Shown here piece after piece: positions 8,177 to 17,108 of a stretch of 64,000 bases of DNA. The stretch's first letter is position 1. Every line of letters starts with the position of its first letter. The notes beneath the pieces were generated by a model. It searched no databases. It was given only the letters and a program-made list of their open reading frames with translations, and was not told the origin of the DNA. Origin of the DNA: Verrucomicrobiia bacterium (GTDB taxonomy: Bacteria > Verrucomicrobiota > Verrucomicrobiia > Verrucomicrobiales > DEV007); the NCBI GenBank assembly GCA_020439945.1, contig JAGRPB010000003.1:1-64000 (forward strand). The letters run 5' to 3'. The position numbers and the translations under genes are program-made.

Positions 8177-11100
8177 TCACGATTTCGTCAGCACGGAGTC
8201 GAGATTGAGGAGAATATTTGCTACCGAGGTCCACGCGGCCAGCTCGGCGACATCGACACCCTCGGGCACGGCTTCGACCTCGCCGGTGGCCAGTTTTTTC
8301 GCTTCCTCCAACTGAGCACGATAGTGGGCCAGTTCTTCCGCCAGCAGGGCGTTCACGGTCTGCGTTTCTTCCGGATTCGGCGGACGCATCTGGACGAGAC
8401 GCAGCCCGTAATCGATCCGCGAGGCATCGTCCCCGCCGCCTTCGGCCAGAATCCGGCGGGCCAGCGCCTGGGCGATCTCGACATAGACCGGGTCGTTCAG
8501 CGTCACGAAGGCCTGTAGCGGGGTGTTCGTCCGAATGCGGCGCACGTTGCACACTTCGCGACTGGGCGCGTCGAAGGTCGCCATGCTCGGATACGGAACG
8601 CTTCGCCGCCAGAAGGTGTAGAGCCCCCGGCGATAGCGATCCTCGCCTTCGCTGGTCTTCCAATTCCGGTCAGCCCCGTTGAAGGCGGCGCGCCACATGC
8701 CCGGAGGCTGTGGCGGGTAAACGGACGGTCCGCCAACCTTTTTCGCCAGAAGCCCGCTCAGCGCCAGCGCCTGGTCACGCACCTGCTCGGCATCGAGACG
8801 AAATCGCGGGCCACGAGCCAGCAGCACATTCAGCGGATCGTTTTCAAACTGTTCCGGCGACGCTGAGGAATCCTGCCGATAGGTCGCCGACATCACGATG
8901 GTTTTCAGCAGCGCCTTCTGATCCCATCCGTTTTCCCGATACTCGACCGCCAGCCAGTCGAGCAACTGCGGATGACTCGGAAAGGTGCCCTGCGAACCGA
9001 AATCCTCCTCCGTCTCGACGAGCCCGAGGCCAAACAACTGCGCCCAGAGGCGGTTCACCGCCACCCGCGCCGTGAGCGGATTGGCCGGGTCCATCAGCCA
9101 CTCAGCGACACCGATCCGGTTTTCCGGCGCGTCTTTCGGAAACGGATGAAACGCCGCCGGCACGCCGTGGATCACCTTGTCGCCGAGGTCCATGAAATTT
9201 CCGCGCACCTGGATTCGCGTCTCGCGATGCTGCGCCGCGGGCAGCTCGGCCATCACCGGCACGGTCGGCGTCTTGATCGCGTCGCGCTTCTTCTGGAGAG
9301 AAGCAATCTCGGTCCTGATCTTCGACAGCGAGGGCGCGACACCCCGGAAATAGTCCGCCAGTTTCTTGGCTTCGGCCTCGGTTCTCTCGCTCTCGCCTTT
9401 GTCCACCAGACGGAGAATATCCGGCGGCAACTGTCCCCGCTTTGGCAGCGAGGGATCGCTAGTCAGGGAAATCCGGAATCGACCGAGCGTCAGCTGGCCG
9501 CCGTAGTTGTAATCGTGATTCAGAGTAACCGTCAGCTTGTCCCCGGCGGCCACTTCCACCGGCGCACCAAGCACAAAAACCGCTTCGTTCGGTTCGTTCT
9601 GTCGGGGTGTCACATCCCATCCGGCCAGATTTCGAGACACGGCGCCGGCCGCCGCGCTGACGGGATACTTGTCCGTCGAAAAATCGGCCGTTGCGGTCGC
9701 GAAATGCAGTTGCCGCTCGCCACTGAGCGCCCACTCGGCATTCTTTTCTGGAGCGCGTTGTCCGGTTTCCTCCCAGACCAATCTCCGTGCGCCGTCGAGC
9801 AGTTGAATCGTGTAGCCCTCGATCCGCGATGCGGTCCCTCCGTCGGTACGATTCCACAGCACAATCCGGTCGATCGGCACCTCGGAACCGAGGTCGACTT
9901 CCCACCAAGGGTTGGTTTCCTCCGCGGTATGAGTGGTCTTGTGTGCGCTGAAATTGCCATCCGTGATCCCGTCAATCGCATTCGAAGCCGGTCCTTCATA
10001 TCCGGTTGAAATCTGTTTCGCCGTTCCCTTCCGGGCCACGTTTTCCTTGCCGCTGAACACTTCGACCTCGGCGAGGTGGAGAAACTTCTTTTTACCCGGT
10101 AGCGTCACCCGGACGACGCGACCCTTCGGCGCGCGTTCGCCGGTGTCCAGCTGGGCGGCGAAACGATTGAGGAAAAAGCGTCCCTCCGGCGAACGCCCCG
10201 CGCCTCCGGCCGGATTCCGTGGGTCGGGAATCGTTTCGAGACGGAAACCGGTGATCGATCCCGAGAAACCGGGAGCGACCGAGAGTTGATAGGTGTCGTT
10301 TTTCGGAGAAGGCCCGCTGACGAACAGACTGCCGTCCGCTTCGGGAGTGATCGTGGCGCCTTTCAGCGAGGCCCGCTTGTCGAAGGACAAGGTCCGCCAG
10401 TCGCTCTTCCCACGGTACTGGGCTTCCCAGGCCCGGCGTTCCTCCGCCAGCGCGTTCGCATCGACCGCTTCCAGTTGCTGGTGCAGTTCATCGATCTGGG
10501 ACTGCAAGGCGATTCGCTTCTCGATTTCCGGCGTTCCCGGCACCGCGATGGTCGGCGCGTCATCGTTGGTGTCGGCATCGGCGGTCTGATTGAAGAAGTC
10601 GTAGAATCGATAGTATTCCGCCTGCGTGATCGGGTCGTACTTGTGGGTGTGGCATTCCGCGCAGCGCATCGTCAGCCCCATCCACACCTGGATCGTCGTG
10701 TTGACCCGATCTTTCACCGCCGCGACCCGAAACTCCTCGTTGTCCGTGCCGCCCTCCGTGTTGTTCATCGTGCTCCGGTGGAACGCGGTCGCGATCCGGT
10801 CCTCGACCGAGGCATCCGGCAAAAGGTCGCCCGCCAACTGCTTCAGTGTGAACTGATCGTAGGGAAGGTTGCGGTTCAGCGCATCGATCACCCAGTCGCG
10901 GTAGGCCCAGATGGTGCGCAGGTTGTCACTGGCGTAACCCATCGAATCAGCGTAACGCGCCAGATCCAGCCACGGCGCCGCCCAGCGCTCGCCGTAGGAA
11001 GGACGCTTCAGCAATTCATCGATCTTTTCCGACCAGAGGACGTCCCGGTCCGGTCCCGAGGCAGACGCTTTTTCCCAGGCGGAAACAAAAGCCCGCACTT

Positions 11101-11686
11101 CCTGAGGCTGCGGGGGCAGACCGGTGAGATCCAACGTTAGCCGGCGCAGCAGGATTTCCGGCGATGCCTCCGGGCGCGAATGCAGTCCTTCCTTCTCAAG
11201 CCGCGCCATCACGAAATGATCGATCGCGTTTTTCGCCCAATCGACTCCGGCATCGGCCGGTGGTTCCGGTCGGGTCGGTGGCACGAACGCCCAGTGTCGC
11301 TCGTATTTCGCTCCGGAATTGATCCACGCCTCCAACAGGGAAATCTCTTCCGCCTTCAGTTCATGTCCAGATTTTGGCGGCGGCATGAGCTCGTCAGGAT
11401 CCGCACTCTTGATCCGCGCCACCACTTCGCTCGCGTTCGCCTTTCCCGGATCGATCGCGCGATAGCCGCCCAGGTCCTCCGTCGCCCCTTCAAACGTATC
11501 GAGCCTGAGATCGGCCTTTCGTTTGTCCTCATCCGGTCCGTGACAGCGAACGCAATTCGTCGTCAGGATCGGTTTGATGTCCCGATTGAAATCGACCGAA
11601 TCCGCGGCCAGAGCGGTCGCGAACGGAAGCGAAACAACCACGGCCGCGCCTCGAAGCCACGGCATTCTGGAAGAAAAACGAAACAT
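8177..11686 (-). CDS. PSCyt1-DUF1549-discoidin-DUF1553 exported cytochrome-like protein
   Basis: 1169 aa from the ATG at 11686, chosen because it gives a good signal peptide ([20 protein letters not shown]) and the upstream frame does not look coding. After cleavage comes a planctomycete-type cytochrome c segment with haem motif CVRCH (about residue 43) and [10 protein letters not shown]. Then DUF1549 follows (about 130-340), then a discoidin (F5/8 type C)-like carbohydrate-binding insert at about 550-635 ([27 protein letters not shown]), and DUF1553 at about 860-1140. The family is abundant in PVC bacteria and is always exported; its enzymatic role is unknown. The discoidin insert points to a glycan substrate. 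It is the first gene of a three-gene minus-strand unit with the genes at 7389 and 5907. Confidence 0.88.
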   Translation of the reverse strand: MFRFSSRMPWLRGAAVVVSLPFATALAADSVDFNRDIKPILTTNCVRCHGPDEDKRKADLRLDTFEGATEDLGGYRAIDPGKANASEVVARIKSADPDELMPPPKSGHELKAEEISLLEAWINSGAKYERHWAFVPPTRPEPPADAGVDWAKNAIDHFVMARLEKEGLHSRPEASPEILLRRLTLDLTGLPPQPQEVRAFVSAWEKASASGPDRDVLWSEKIDELLKRPSYGERWAAPWLDLARYADSMGYASDNLRTIWAYRDWVIDALNRNLPYDQFTLKQLAGDLLPDASVEDRIATAFHRSTMNNTEGGTDNEEFRVAAVKDRVNTTIQVWMGLTMRCAECHTHKYDPITQAEYYRFYDFFNQTADADTNDDAPTIAVPGTPEIEKRIALQSQIDELHQQLEAVDANALAEERRAWEAQYRGKSDWRTLSFDKRASLKGATITPEADGSLFVSGPSPKNDTYQLSVAPGFSGSITGFRLETIPDPRNPAGGAGRSPEGRFFLNRFAAQLDTGERAPKGRVVRVTLPGKKKFLHLAEVEVFSGKENVARKGTAKQISTGYEGPASNAIDGITDGNFSAHKTTHTAEETNPWWEVDLGSEVPIDRIVLWNRTDGGTASRIEGYTIQLLDGARRLVWEETGQRAPEKNAEWALSGERQLHFATATADFSTDKYPVSAAAGAVSRNLAGWDVTPRQNEPNEAVFVLGAPVEVAAGDKLTVTLNHDYNYGGQLTLGRFRISLTSDPSLPKRGQLPPDILRLVDKGESERTEAEAKKLADYFRGVAPSLSKIRTEIASLQKKRDAIKTPTVPVMAELPAAQHRETRIQVRGNFMDLGDKVIHGVPAAFHPFPKDAPENRIGVAEWLMDPANPLTARVAVNRLWAQLFGLGLVETEEDFGSQGTFPSHPQLLDWLAVEYRENGWDQKALLKTIVMSATYRQDSSASPEQFENDPLNVLLARGPRFRLDAEQVRDQALALSGLLAKKVGGPSVYPPQPPGMWRAAFNGADRNWKTSEGEDRYRRGLYTFWRRSVPYPSMATFDAPSREVCNVRRIRTNTPLQAFVTLNDPVYVEIAQALARRILAEGGGDDASRIDYGLRLVQMRPPNPEETQTVNALLAEELAHYRAQLEEAKKLATGEVEAVPEGVDVAELAAWTSVANILLNLDSVLTKS

Positions 11687-11790
11687 GGAGGCAGGAAAAC
11701 ACAGGACAGCGCAGGCAAGACCCGCTGTCCCGACCAGCAAACTATCCCAGAAATCGCATTTTTAGGCAACGGCGCGGAAACGCCCCGTAA

Positions 11791-11850
11791 TGAACCCGGT
11801 TGAGTCACGGACCTGACCCTGTTGAGTCCGAAACCTGACCCTCTTCATTC
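11791..11850. repeat. dispersed ACCCTGTT repeat, copy 2 (three tandem units)
   Basis: Three imperfect units of about 20 bases follow each other: one around ACCCGGTTGAGTC, one around TGACCCTGTTGAGTC and one around TGACCCTCTTCATTC. They fill the space between the divergent genes starting at 11686 (minus) and 11925 (plus). The second and third units match the elements at 4.0, 25.8 and 59.9 kb. Confidence 0.65.
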
Positions 11851-11924
11851 CGCAATTCGACCGGGATACGCCCCGCCTTGCGGTGGGGGGGCGTCGGCCT
11901 TAGGATACCGGCCGGATTTTTATC

Positions 11925-12845
11925 ATGGGCATTTACGATCGCGACTATACCCGGGACGAGGACAGCTACGGTCTGGGCGGAAGCCAACGGCGAAAGGCGT
12001 CCGGCCCGGGGTCGTGGTCGGTGGTGACCTGGCTGATCGTGATCAATGTGGCGGTTCACCTCGCCGAAGTGCTGATCCTCGATCACGGGCGCATCGGCAC
12101 CGCGAGTCGCGCGGAGGTTTTTTCCGGCGAGGTCTATCTCTTGCTCACCTATCAATTCGTTCACGCGGACTTTTTCCACCTGCTCTTCAACATGCTGGTG
12201 CTGTTTTTCTGGGGTTACCAGGTGCAGCGGATGATCGGGACCTGGTCCTTTCTCGGCCTGTATTTCGGCGCGGGCCTTTTCGGCGGACTTGCCCAGATTC
12301 TCTATTCGCCCAGTCCCATCCTCGGCGCCTCGGCCGCGGTGGTCGGTGTGGTCTTCGGACTGATCACGTTGATGCCGCGGCAGGTGGTGAACCTGTTGCT
12401 CTTTTTCGTGATTCCGATCCGGACGGCGATGTGGAAAATCGGCGCGGTGATCGTGGCGATCGAACTCACCATGATGCTGGCGCAGGATGTCTTCGGGATG
12501 ACGTTCGCCGGCAACGGCATCGCGAACGTGGCTCACCTCGGCGGCGCTTTCTTCGGGTGGTTCTGGATAGCCTGGGTGATGCCCTGGCAACGCGACCGCG
12601 ATGCGGGTCAGGCGAAGACGAAACGCTGGACCCAGCGATTCGGCACCAAGCGCGTGGTCGATGCGGAGGTGGTGAAGGCCGGGGAAGCGAAGCCGAAGGA
12701 ACCGAAGCCTTTTGTCTCCGCCGAGATCGATGCCATCCTCGACAAGATCAGTCAGCACGGCATTCACAGCCTGACCGACGAGGAAAAGAAGTTTCTCGAA
12801 AAACAGAGCAAGAAACTGTCGCGCCGCGTCGACGGGAAGGGATGA
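11925..12845 (+). CDS. rhomboid-family intramembrane serine protease
   Basis: 306 aa with about six membrane segments between residues 33 and 218. The rhomboid signature is complete: HxxxN as HLLFN (His85, Asn89), the catalytic serine in GASA (Ser136), and the catalytic histidine in NVAHLGG (His204). Rhomboids cleave membrane-anchored substrates inside the inner membrane; the substrate is unknown. After the last helix comes a charged cytosolic tail of about 85 residues ending in a short predicted helix (LTDEEKKFLEKQSKK). This DEEKKFLEK tail resembles C-terminal segments seen in other bacterial rhomboid-like proteins. The stop overlaps the next start by ATGA, so the two are co-translated. Confidence 0.92.
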   Translation: MGIYDRDYTRDEDSYGLGGSQRRKASGPGSWSVVTWLIVINVAVHLAEVLILDHGRIGTASRAEVFSGEVYLLLTYQFVHADFFHLLFNMLVLFFWGYQVQRMIGTWSFLGLYFGAGLFGGLAQILYSPSPILGASAAVVGVVFGLITLMPRQVVNLLLFFVIPIRTAMWKIGAVIVAIELTMMLAQDVFGMTFAGNGIANVAHLGGAFFGWFWIAWVMPWQRDRDAGQAKTKRWTQRFGTKRVVDAEVVKAGEAKPKEPKPFVSAEIDAILDKISQHGIHSLTDEEKKFLEKQSKKLSRRVDGKG

Positions 12846-13267
12846 AAACCGGCCCGCGTCAGATCGCCCTGGGCTTGGTGATCGCTGTCGTCTTTGTCGG
12901 CGCTCTCTTCGGTGCCGCCTGGCTGGGAATCGCGGCGGCCAAGCGTTCGCTGCCGGACGGTGTCCTGAACGCCGGGGGCCCGACCATGGGACAGGTGCTC
13001 ACGCTCGATACCACCAGGGAGCCGCTCTACCTGGCGCCATCGGTGCAGGGATTGCGCGATTTTTTCTTCGCCTTTCAATCGCCCGAAGCGAGGCGCGACG
13101 GCGACGCGGAGGCGCGGGATCTGCGCCGGGTGTTTGAAAGCCTGGAGGTGAAGATCCTGAGCCGGGATGCCGACGCTTACGAGATCGAGGTGCTGGATGG
13201 TCCCCTGGCCGGCGTGAAGGCCTGGGTGCATCGGAGCCAGATGCCTCCACCTTCCCCGGCACCGTGA
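12842..13267 (+). CDS. small single-pass membrane protein of unknown function
   Basis: 141 aa. The start codon overlaps the rhomboid stop (ATGA). Residues 7-30 (ALGLVIAVVFVGALFGAAWLGIAA) form one hydrophobic segment, a signal anchor or signal peptide, and the rest is a soluble, probably periplasmic domain ending in a Pro-rich tail. The domain contains VEVLDGPLAGVKAWVHRSQM, which looks like an SH3-type or KOW-like beta barrel, but I do not recognise a family. Co-translation with the rhomboid suggests it could be a partner or substrate; that is inference. Confidence 0.7.
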   Translation: MKTGPRQIALGLVIAVVFVGALFGAAWLGIAAAKRSLPDGVLNAGGPTMGQVLTLDTTREPLYLAPSVQGLRDFFFAFQSPEARRDGDAEARDLRRVFESLEVKILSRDADAYEIEVLDGPLAGVKAWVHRSQMPPPSPAP

Positions 13268-13354
13268 TTGAAATGACGTCGGAGAAACCGAATCCCTGCT
13301 GGTGATCGGTCCACGTTCGGGTATCGTTGGCGCCTTTTCCCCCGAATCTTCCGC

Positions 13355-13939
13355 ATGCGAGTGATAGCCGGCAGCGCGGGCGGTCTGTCCCTGACCGTGC
13401 CCAACTCCGTGACGCGTCCCACGACCGATCGCGTTCGCGAGGCATTGTTTTCCAGTCTCGGGGAACGGGTCATCGAGGCGCGAATCCTGGATCTCTATGC
13501 CGGCAGTGGCGCCCTCGGCATCGAGGCGCTCAGCCGCGGCGCTGGCTCCGTCGTCTTCGTGGAGGAAAACGAGCGGGCCGCCCAGACCATTCGCGACAAT
13601 CTGGAGCGAACCCGGCTCCCGGCCGAGGTGCGGCGGATGAAGGTCTCCGCCTTTCTCAACGGTCTCGCGACCGGGGAGAACCGCGATCGCTTCGACCTCG
13701 TTTTTGCCGACCCGCCCTACGCTCGCGACGACCAGACCCGCGCGGAAATCGCGGACCTGCTTGCGTCGGAAGCGCTCGTTCGCAGCCTCGCGTCCGACGG
13801 GCTTTTCGTGCTCGAGGGCATGGACGGCGCGGCGTTGCCCCTGAATGCGAAGACGGCCCGGTGGACCGTGCTTCGCGAACGCCGCTACGGTGGCACCCGC
13901 CTCTTTTTTCTTTCGCCACTTTCAGGATCGCCGGAATGA
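13355..13939 (+). CDS. rsmD: 16S rRNA (guanine(966)-N2)-methyltransferase RsmD
   Basis: 194 aa, the usual family length. The N-terminal MRVIAGSAGGLSL and the RPTTDRVREALFSSL block are the RsmD signature. The SAM-binding loop is LDLYAGSGALGIEALSRG (about residue 45), and the catalytic motif is DPPY at about residue 122. It methylates guanine 966 of 16S rRNA in the 30S subunit. Its stop overlaps the start of waaA by ATGA, so the two are probably co-transcribed. Confidence 0.95.
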   Translation: MRVIAGSAGGLSLTVPNSVTRPTTDRVREALFSSLGERVIEARILDLYAGSGALGIEALSRGAGSVVFVEENERAAQTIRDNLERTRLPAEVRRMKVSAFLNGLATGENRDRFDLVFADPPYARDDQTRAEIADLLASEALVRSLASDGLFVLEGMDGAALPLNAKTARWTVLRERRYGGTRLFFLSPLSGSPE

Positions 13940-15291
13940 ATCGCTCTCTCGTCTACGTCATCTACAATCTGCTGCTGCCTCTGGCGCTCCTGGTCGGATT
14001 TCCGCGGTTCGTGATGAAAGGGCTCCAGCGTGGAGGGCTGGCGCGGAATTTCCGGCAACGGCTCGGTCTCTACCAACCCGAGGTGAAACGGCGACTCGCC
14101 CGCGAACGGAACCTGTGGATCCACGCCGTGAGCGTCGGCGAGGTGCTGGTGGCGGTGAAACTGATTCACGAGCTGCGCCGCCAGGATCCCGGGGTGGGCA
14201 TCGTGCTCTCGACGACCACGACGACCGGATTCCGCGTCGCGGAAGAGAAAACCAAAGACGCCGCCGACGCTGTCACCGTGATTCACAATCCGGTCGATCT
14301 GCCCTGGATCACCGCCGCCGCGCTTCGCCGCATCCGGCCCGAGCGGCTGGTGCTGGTGGAGGCCGAAGTGTGGCCGAACCTCGTGCTTCAGGCCCGCCGG
14401 CGCGGCATTCCCGTGGTGCTGGTGAATGCGCGGCTCTCCGACCGTTCCGAGCGGCGGTTCCGGAAATTCGGCGCCCTGACGGCTCCGGTCTTTTCGCTCA
14501 TTGATCGGGTCGGGGCGCCATTCGAGATCGACGTGGATCGCTGGGCCGGGCTCGGTGTTTCACTGGACCGCATCGAGCTCACCGGCAGCGTGAAATTCGA
14601 TGAGACCCAGGGCGAGAGACCGGATTTCCAGGTTGCCGAACTGAGGAACTGGCTCGATCAGAACGGCTTTCCCGCGAAGGCTCGGATCCTGCTCGCCGGC
14701 AGCACCCATGCCGGGGAAGAGGCTCTGATCGGCCGGGTTTTTCTGCGACTTCGAGAACGCTTCCCCGATCTTGCCTACGTCGTCGTCCCGCGACATGCCG
14801 AACGGGCCGCCACGGTGGAGACCGACCTCCGCGAGGCGGGGTTCGCGCCCGTGTTGAAACAGCCGGTGCGCGCCACGAACCCCGAGAGTGCGAGCCCCGA
14901 AAACGGTTATCCCTGCTGGATCGCCAATACGACCGGCGAACTGCGGGCCTGGTATTACCTCTCCGATTTCGTGGTCGTCGGCAAAAGCCTCCTGGGCCTG
15001 GGAGGACAGAATCCCGTCGAACCCGTCGTCGCCGAAAGGCCCACCATCGTCGGACCACACATGGAAAACTTTCGTCCCATCGTCGCGGACCTGGTTCAGG
15101 CGGGCGGATTGATCCAACTGGAAGAGGGCACCGAGGCGCATCTCGTAGCGGCACTGGAGCACCTGCTCTGCGATCCCGACGCCGCCGCCAATCTGGCGAA
15201 TCACGGCGGCGCTGCCCTGGCACGACACCGCGGAGCCGCGGCCCGGACGGCGACGCTCATACTCGGATCGCGGAGCGGTTTTTCGGCCTGA
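13936..15291 (+). CDS. waaA: 3-deoxy-D-manno-octulosonic acid (Kdo) transferase
   Basis: 451 aa. The ATG overlaps the rsmD stop. An N-terminal hydrophobic segment (VYVIYNLLLPLALLVGFPRF) anchors the protein at the inner membrane. GT30 features follow: LWIHAVSVGEVLVA (residues about 57-70), LSTTTTTGFRVA, EAEVWPNLV and, in the C-terminal half, GGQNPVEPV and GPHMENF. It adds Kdo from CMP-Kdo to lipid A precursor, so the organism makes LPS. It also contains NARLSDRSERR and LAGSTHAGEE, both typical. A short non-coding stretch and tRNA-Glu follow. Confidence 0.95.
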   Translation: MNRSLVYVIYNLLLPLALLVGFPRFVMKGLQRGGLARNFRQRLGLYQPEVKRRLARERNLWIHAVSVGEVLVAVKLIHELRRQDPGVGIVLSTTTTTGFRVAEEKTKDAADAVTVIHNPVDLPWITAAALRRIRPERLVLVEAEVWPNLVLQARRRGIPVVLVNARLSDRSERRFRKFGALTAPVFSLIDRVGAPFEIDVDRWAGLGVSLDRIELTGSVKFDETQGERPDFQVAELRNWLDQNGFPAKARILLAGSTHAGEEALIGRVFLRLRERFPDLAYVVVPRHAERAATVETDLREAGFAPVLKQPVRATNPESASPENGYPCWIANTTGELRAWYYLSDFVVVGKSLLGLGGQNPVEPVVAERPTIVGPHMENFRPIVADLVQAGGLIQLEEGTEAHLVAALEHLLCDPDAAANLANHGGAALARHRGAAARTATLILGSRSGFSA

Positions 15292-15411
15292 AAAAACCCG
15301 AGAAATTTGACTTGAAACCGGTTCAGAATCCGGGAAGGTATGCGCCCGGTCAGCCTAACAAGGCTGACCACGATCTCCGTCGCAGTCACTTCAGATGACT
15401 GATTTGAATGC

Positions 15412-15486
15412 GACCCGTTCGTCTAGCGGTTAGGACTCCGCCCTTTCACGGCGGCAACACGGGTTCGAGTCCCGTACGGGTCGCCA
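15412..15486 (+). tRNA. tRNA-Glu (UUC anticodon), CCA encoded
   Basis: A 75-base cloverleaf folds well: acceptor arm GACCCGT (15412-15418) pairs with ACGGGTC (15476-15482), the anticodon stem CCGCC/GGCGG encloses loop CTTTCAC with anticodon TTC, and the T-arm carries GGTTCGAGTCCC. The 3' CCA (15484-15486) is encoded. A terminator follows directly. The tRNA marks the left border of the low-G+C island, a common integration position. Confidence 0.96.
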
Positions 15487-15489
15487 ATT

Positions 15490-15518
15490 AAAAAGCCGTC
15501 ACGCAGTGACGCTTTTTA
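15490..15518 (+). terminator. Rho-independent terminator after tRNA-Glu
   Basis: CGTCAC and GTGACG pair around GCA, extended by GC/GC, with an A-tract before and CTTTTT after. It lies four bases past the CCA end of the tRNA. Confidence 0.9.
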
Positions 15519-15665
15519 TGGTGTCCTGCAGCGAAAGGGTCCTCAGGTGACCCGATCATAGGTAGATTGCTGCTTTCGCCATCCCGTAGTCTGTTGTTGT
15601 GATCGATAGCGACGATGACCCTCAGGGGCGGATCGCACCGTCTTGCCTGGGTAAGGAGACCCTCC

Positions 15666-15891
15666 AATGATTGAGGATGGCAGGAGGAATCCGGGTCGAC
15701 GTCGGCTTCCCAGGCCGCCAGCTTCTCTTAAAGTTCTTTCACCTTGTCTAGCCGGGTCGTGAAAGAGACTATTTTGTTCGCCTTGGTCGGTTGCGAGCCT
15801 GAAAAGATGCTCCACCATGTCGTCCTGCACCTACTTCCAATCGCTTTCATCCGACGGCGATTGTGATCCACCCGCCAGCAGAAAACGCGAT
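15666..15891 (-). pseudogene. decayed 3' end of a sulfatase gene
   Basis: On the minus strand this aligns over about 220 bases with the 3' end of the intact sulfatase at 22678-24108, sharing blocks such as CACCATGTCGTCCTGCAC and CCACCCGCCAGCAGAA. Identity is moderate by eye, with small indels and a lost stop, so it is not a recent copy. Translated, MQDDMVEHLFRLATDQGE matches VQDDMVELLFNLRADEGE of the intact protein. The matching region begins and ends abruptly, and nothing else of the gene remains. It is either the remnant of a sulfatase paralog disrupted by island entry, or a passenger fragment. Confidence 0.75.
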
Positions 15892-16016
15892 CTGCCCTAC
15901 CTCAAACACTGGGCCGATGGTGACAAGGACACGGGTGGGAGAATAAGTAAGCCTTTACCAGTCATTCCAAAAGGCCGAGAAAGGATTCAAAAAAAACTTC
16001 TCAACTCCTTCTAACC

Positions 16017-17066
16017 ATGTCTTTTCGGCTCTCAAACACAATTGTCCACAAAGCCTTCCTCTCATTTGCTTTGCTCACATCAACTGCCCCGACGATTCTG
16101 GCATTTCCATTCTCGACTTGGGACACAAATCGGGATGGAAAAATCGATATCAACCGGGAATCTCCTCCCGCCAATATTCGCAGAACCCTTAAGGAATACG
16201 ATACCGACAACGACGGGTTCCTCAGCAAAAAAGAGTATACCCACCTCCTTGACTCTACAATTCCAAACACCATTCAACCCGAATTCAACCTTCCATACTC
16301 GAACGAACAAGAAATCCAAAGACTTGATATCTACCGCTCGAAACAAAACCGTAAACCACGCCCCCTACTTATCTTCATTCACGGAGGCGCTTGGAACTTG
16401 GGAGACAAGGCCTCGGCCATTACATGGAATCTCCCAACCGTGGCAGAAAAAAGCGGCTATGTTCTTGCCTCGGTTAACTTCCGCTCTATACAGTCAGCGC
16501 CGTGGCCTGGACCGGCCGCGGACATAATGTCCGCAATAAATTGGTTGTCAACGAACGGGGAATCCTATGGCTACGATGGCTCGCACATCACCCTGTTTGG
16601 AGTTTCATCAGGAGCACACTTGGCCGCCTTTTTATCCCATCAGGCTCAAATACCCCAGAAAACGCCCAATCCTATTGCCTCAACAATCTTGGTTTCGGGG
16701 GCATTTGACCTGAACGCCTACATCGAGGAAACAGAAGATCTTGATCATGAAAAAAACACGTCTCCACTCTACCAGTTCTTTCGCCTTCCCCCTAGACGTT
16801 CAGCGCCTCTCCTCCGAGGCGCCTCTCCTCAGAACATTCCTCCCCAGTCTAACTTTTCCTCGCTCGTGGTTCACGGCGATCAAGACGCTCTTGTTTCTCC
16901 CCAACAGTCCATCCGTTACTCCGATTTTCTGCGACACCACGAACTTGACGCCGATCTAAAAATCCTACCAGGGATCGGCCACACCGTAATCTCCTCCGAT
17001 TCGTTCGTTAGTCTTATTATAGGATTCCTTATCCGCCAACGTAAGTCAGCAGGTCAAATAGAATAG
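16017..17066 (+). CDS. exported alpha/beta-hydrolase (esterase-like) with two EF-hand motifs
   Basis: 349 aa. An N-terminal hydrophobic segment (FLSFALLTSTAPTILAF, about residues 14-30) suggests export. Two EF-hand calcium loops follow closely: DTNRDGKIDINR (about 36-47) and DTDNDGFLSKKE (about 61-72). The rest is an alpha/beta hydrolase of the BD-FAE/carboxylesterase type: oxyanion HGG (about 121), nucleophile GVSSG (Ser198), aspartate in HGDQDALVS and histidine in GIGHTVI. It probably removes or transfers ester-linked groups outside the cytoplasm. It lies 42 bases ahead of the MBOAT gene on the same strand, so it is likely the first member of the island operon. Role as an editing esterase for the acylation system is inference. 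Confidence 0.85.
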   Translation: MSFRLSNTIVHKAFLSFALLTSTAPTILAFPFSTWDTNRDGKIDINRESPPANIRRTLKEYDTDNDGFLSKKEYTHLLDSTIPNTIQPEFNLPYSNEQEIQRLDIYRSKQNRKPRPLLIFIHGGAWNLGDKASAITWNLPTVAEKSGYVLASVNFRSIQSAPWPGPAADIMSAINWLSTNGESYGYDGSHITLFGVSSGAHLAAFLSHQAQIPQKTPNPIASTILVSGAFDLNAYIEETEDLDHEKNTSPLYQFFRLPPRRSAPLLRGASPQNIPPQSNFSSLVVHGDQDALVSPQQSIRYSDFLRHHELDADLKILPGIGHTVISSDSFVSLIIGFLIRQRKSAGQIE

Positions 17067-17108
17067 AAAGAGGAAAAGACCCAAGGATCACTCAATCTCC
17101 CCTCCGAA

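Noticed and set aside
15543-15830. 95-codon frame as a functional gene
   Set aside because: Its start matches the C-terminus of the sulfatase, so it is read as part of a decayed sulfatase tail.
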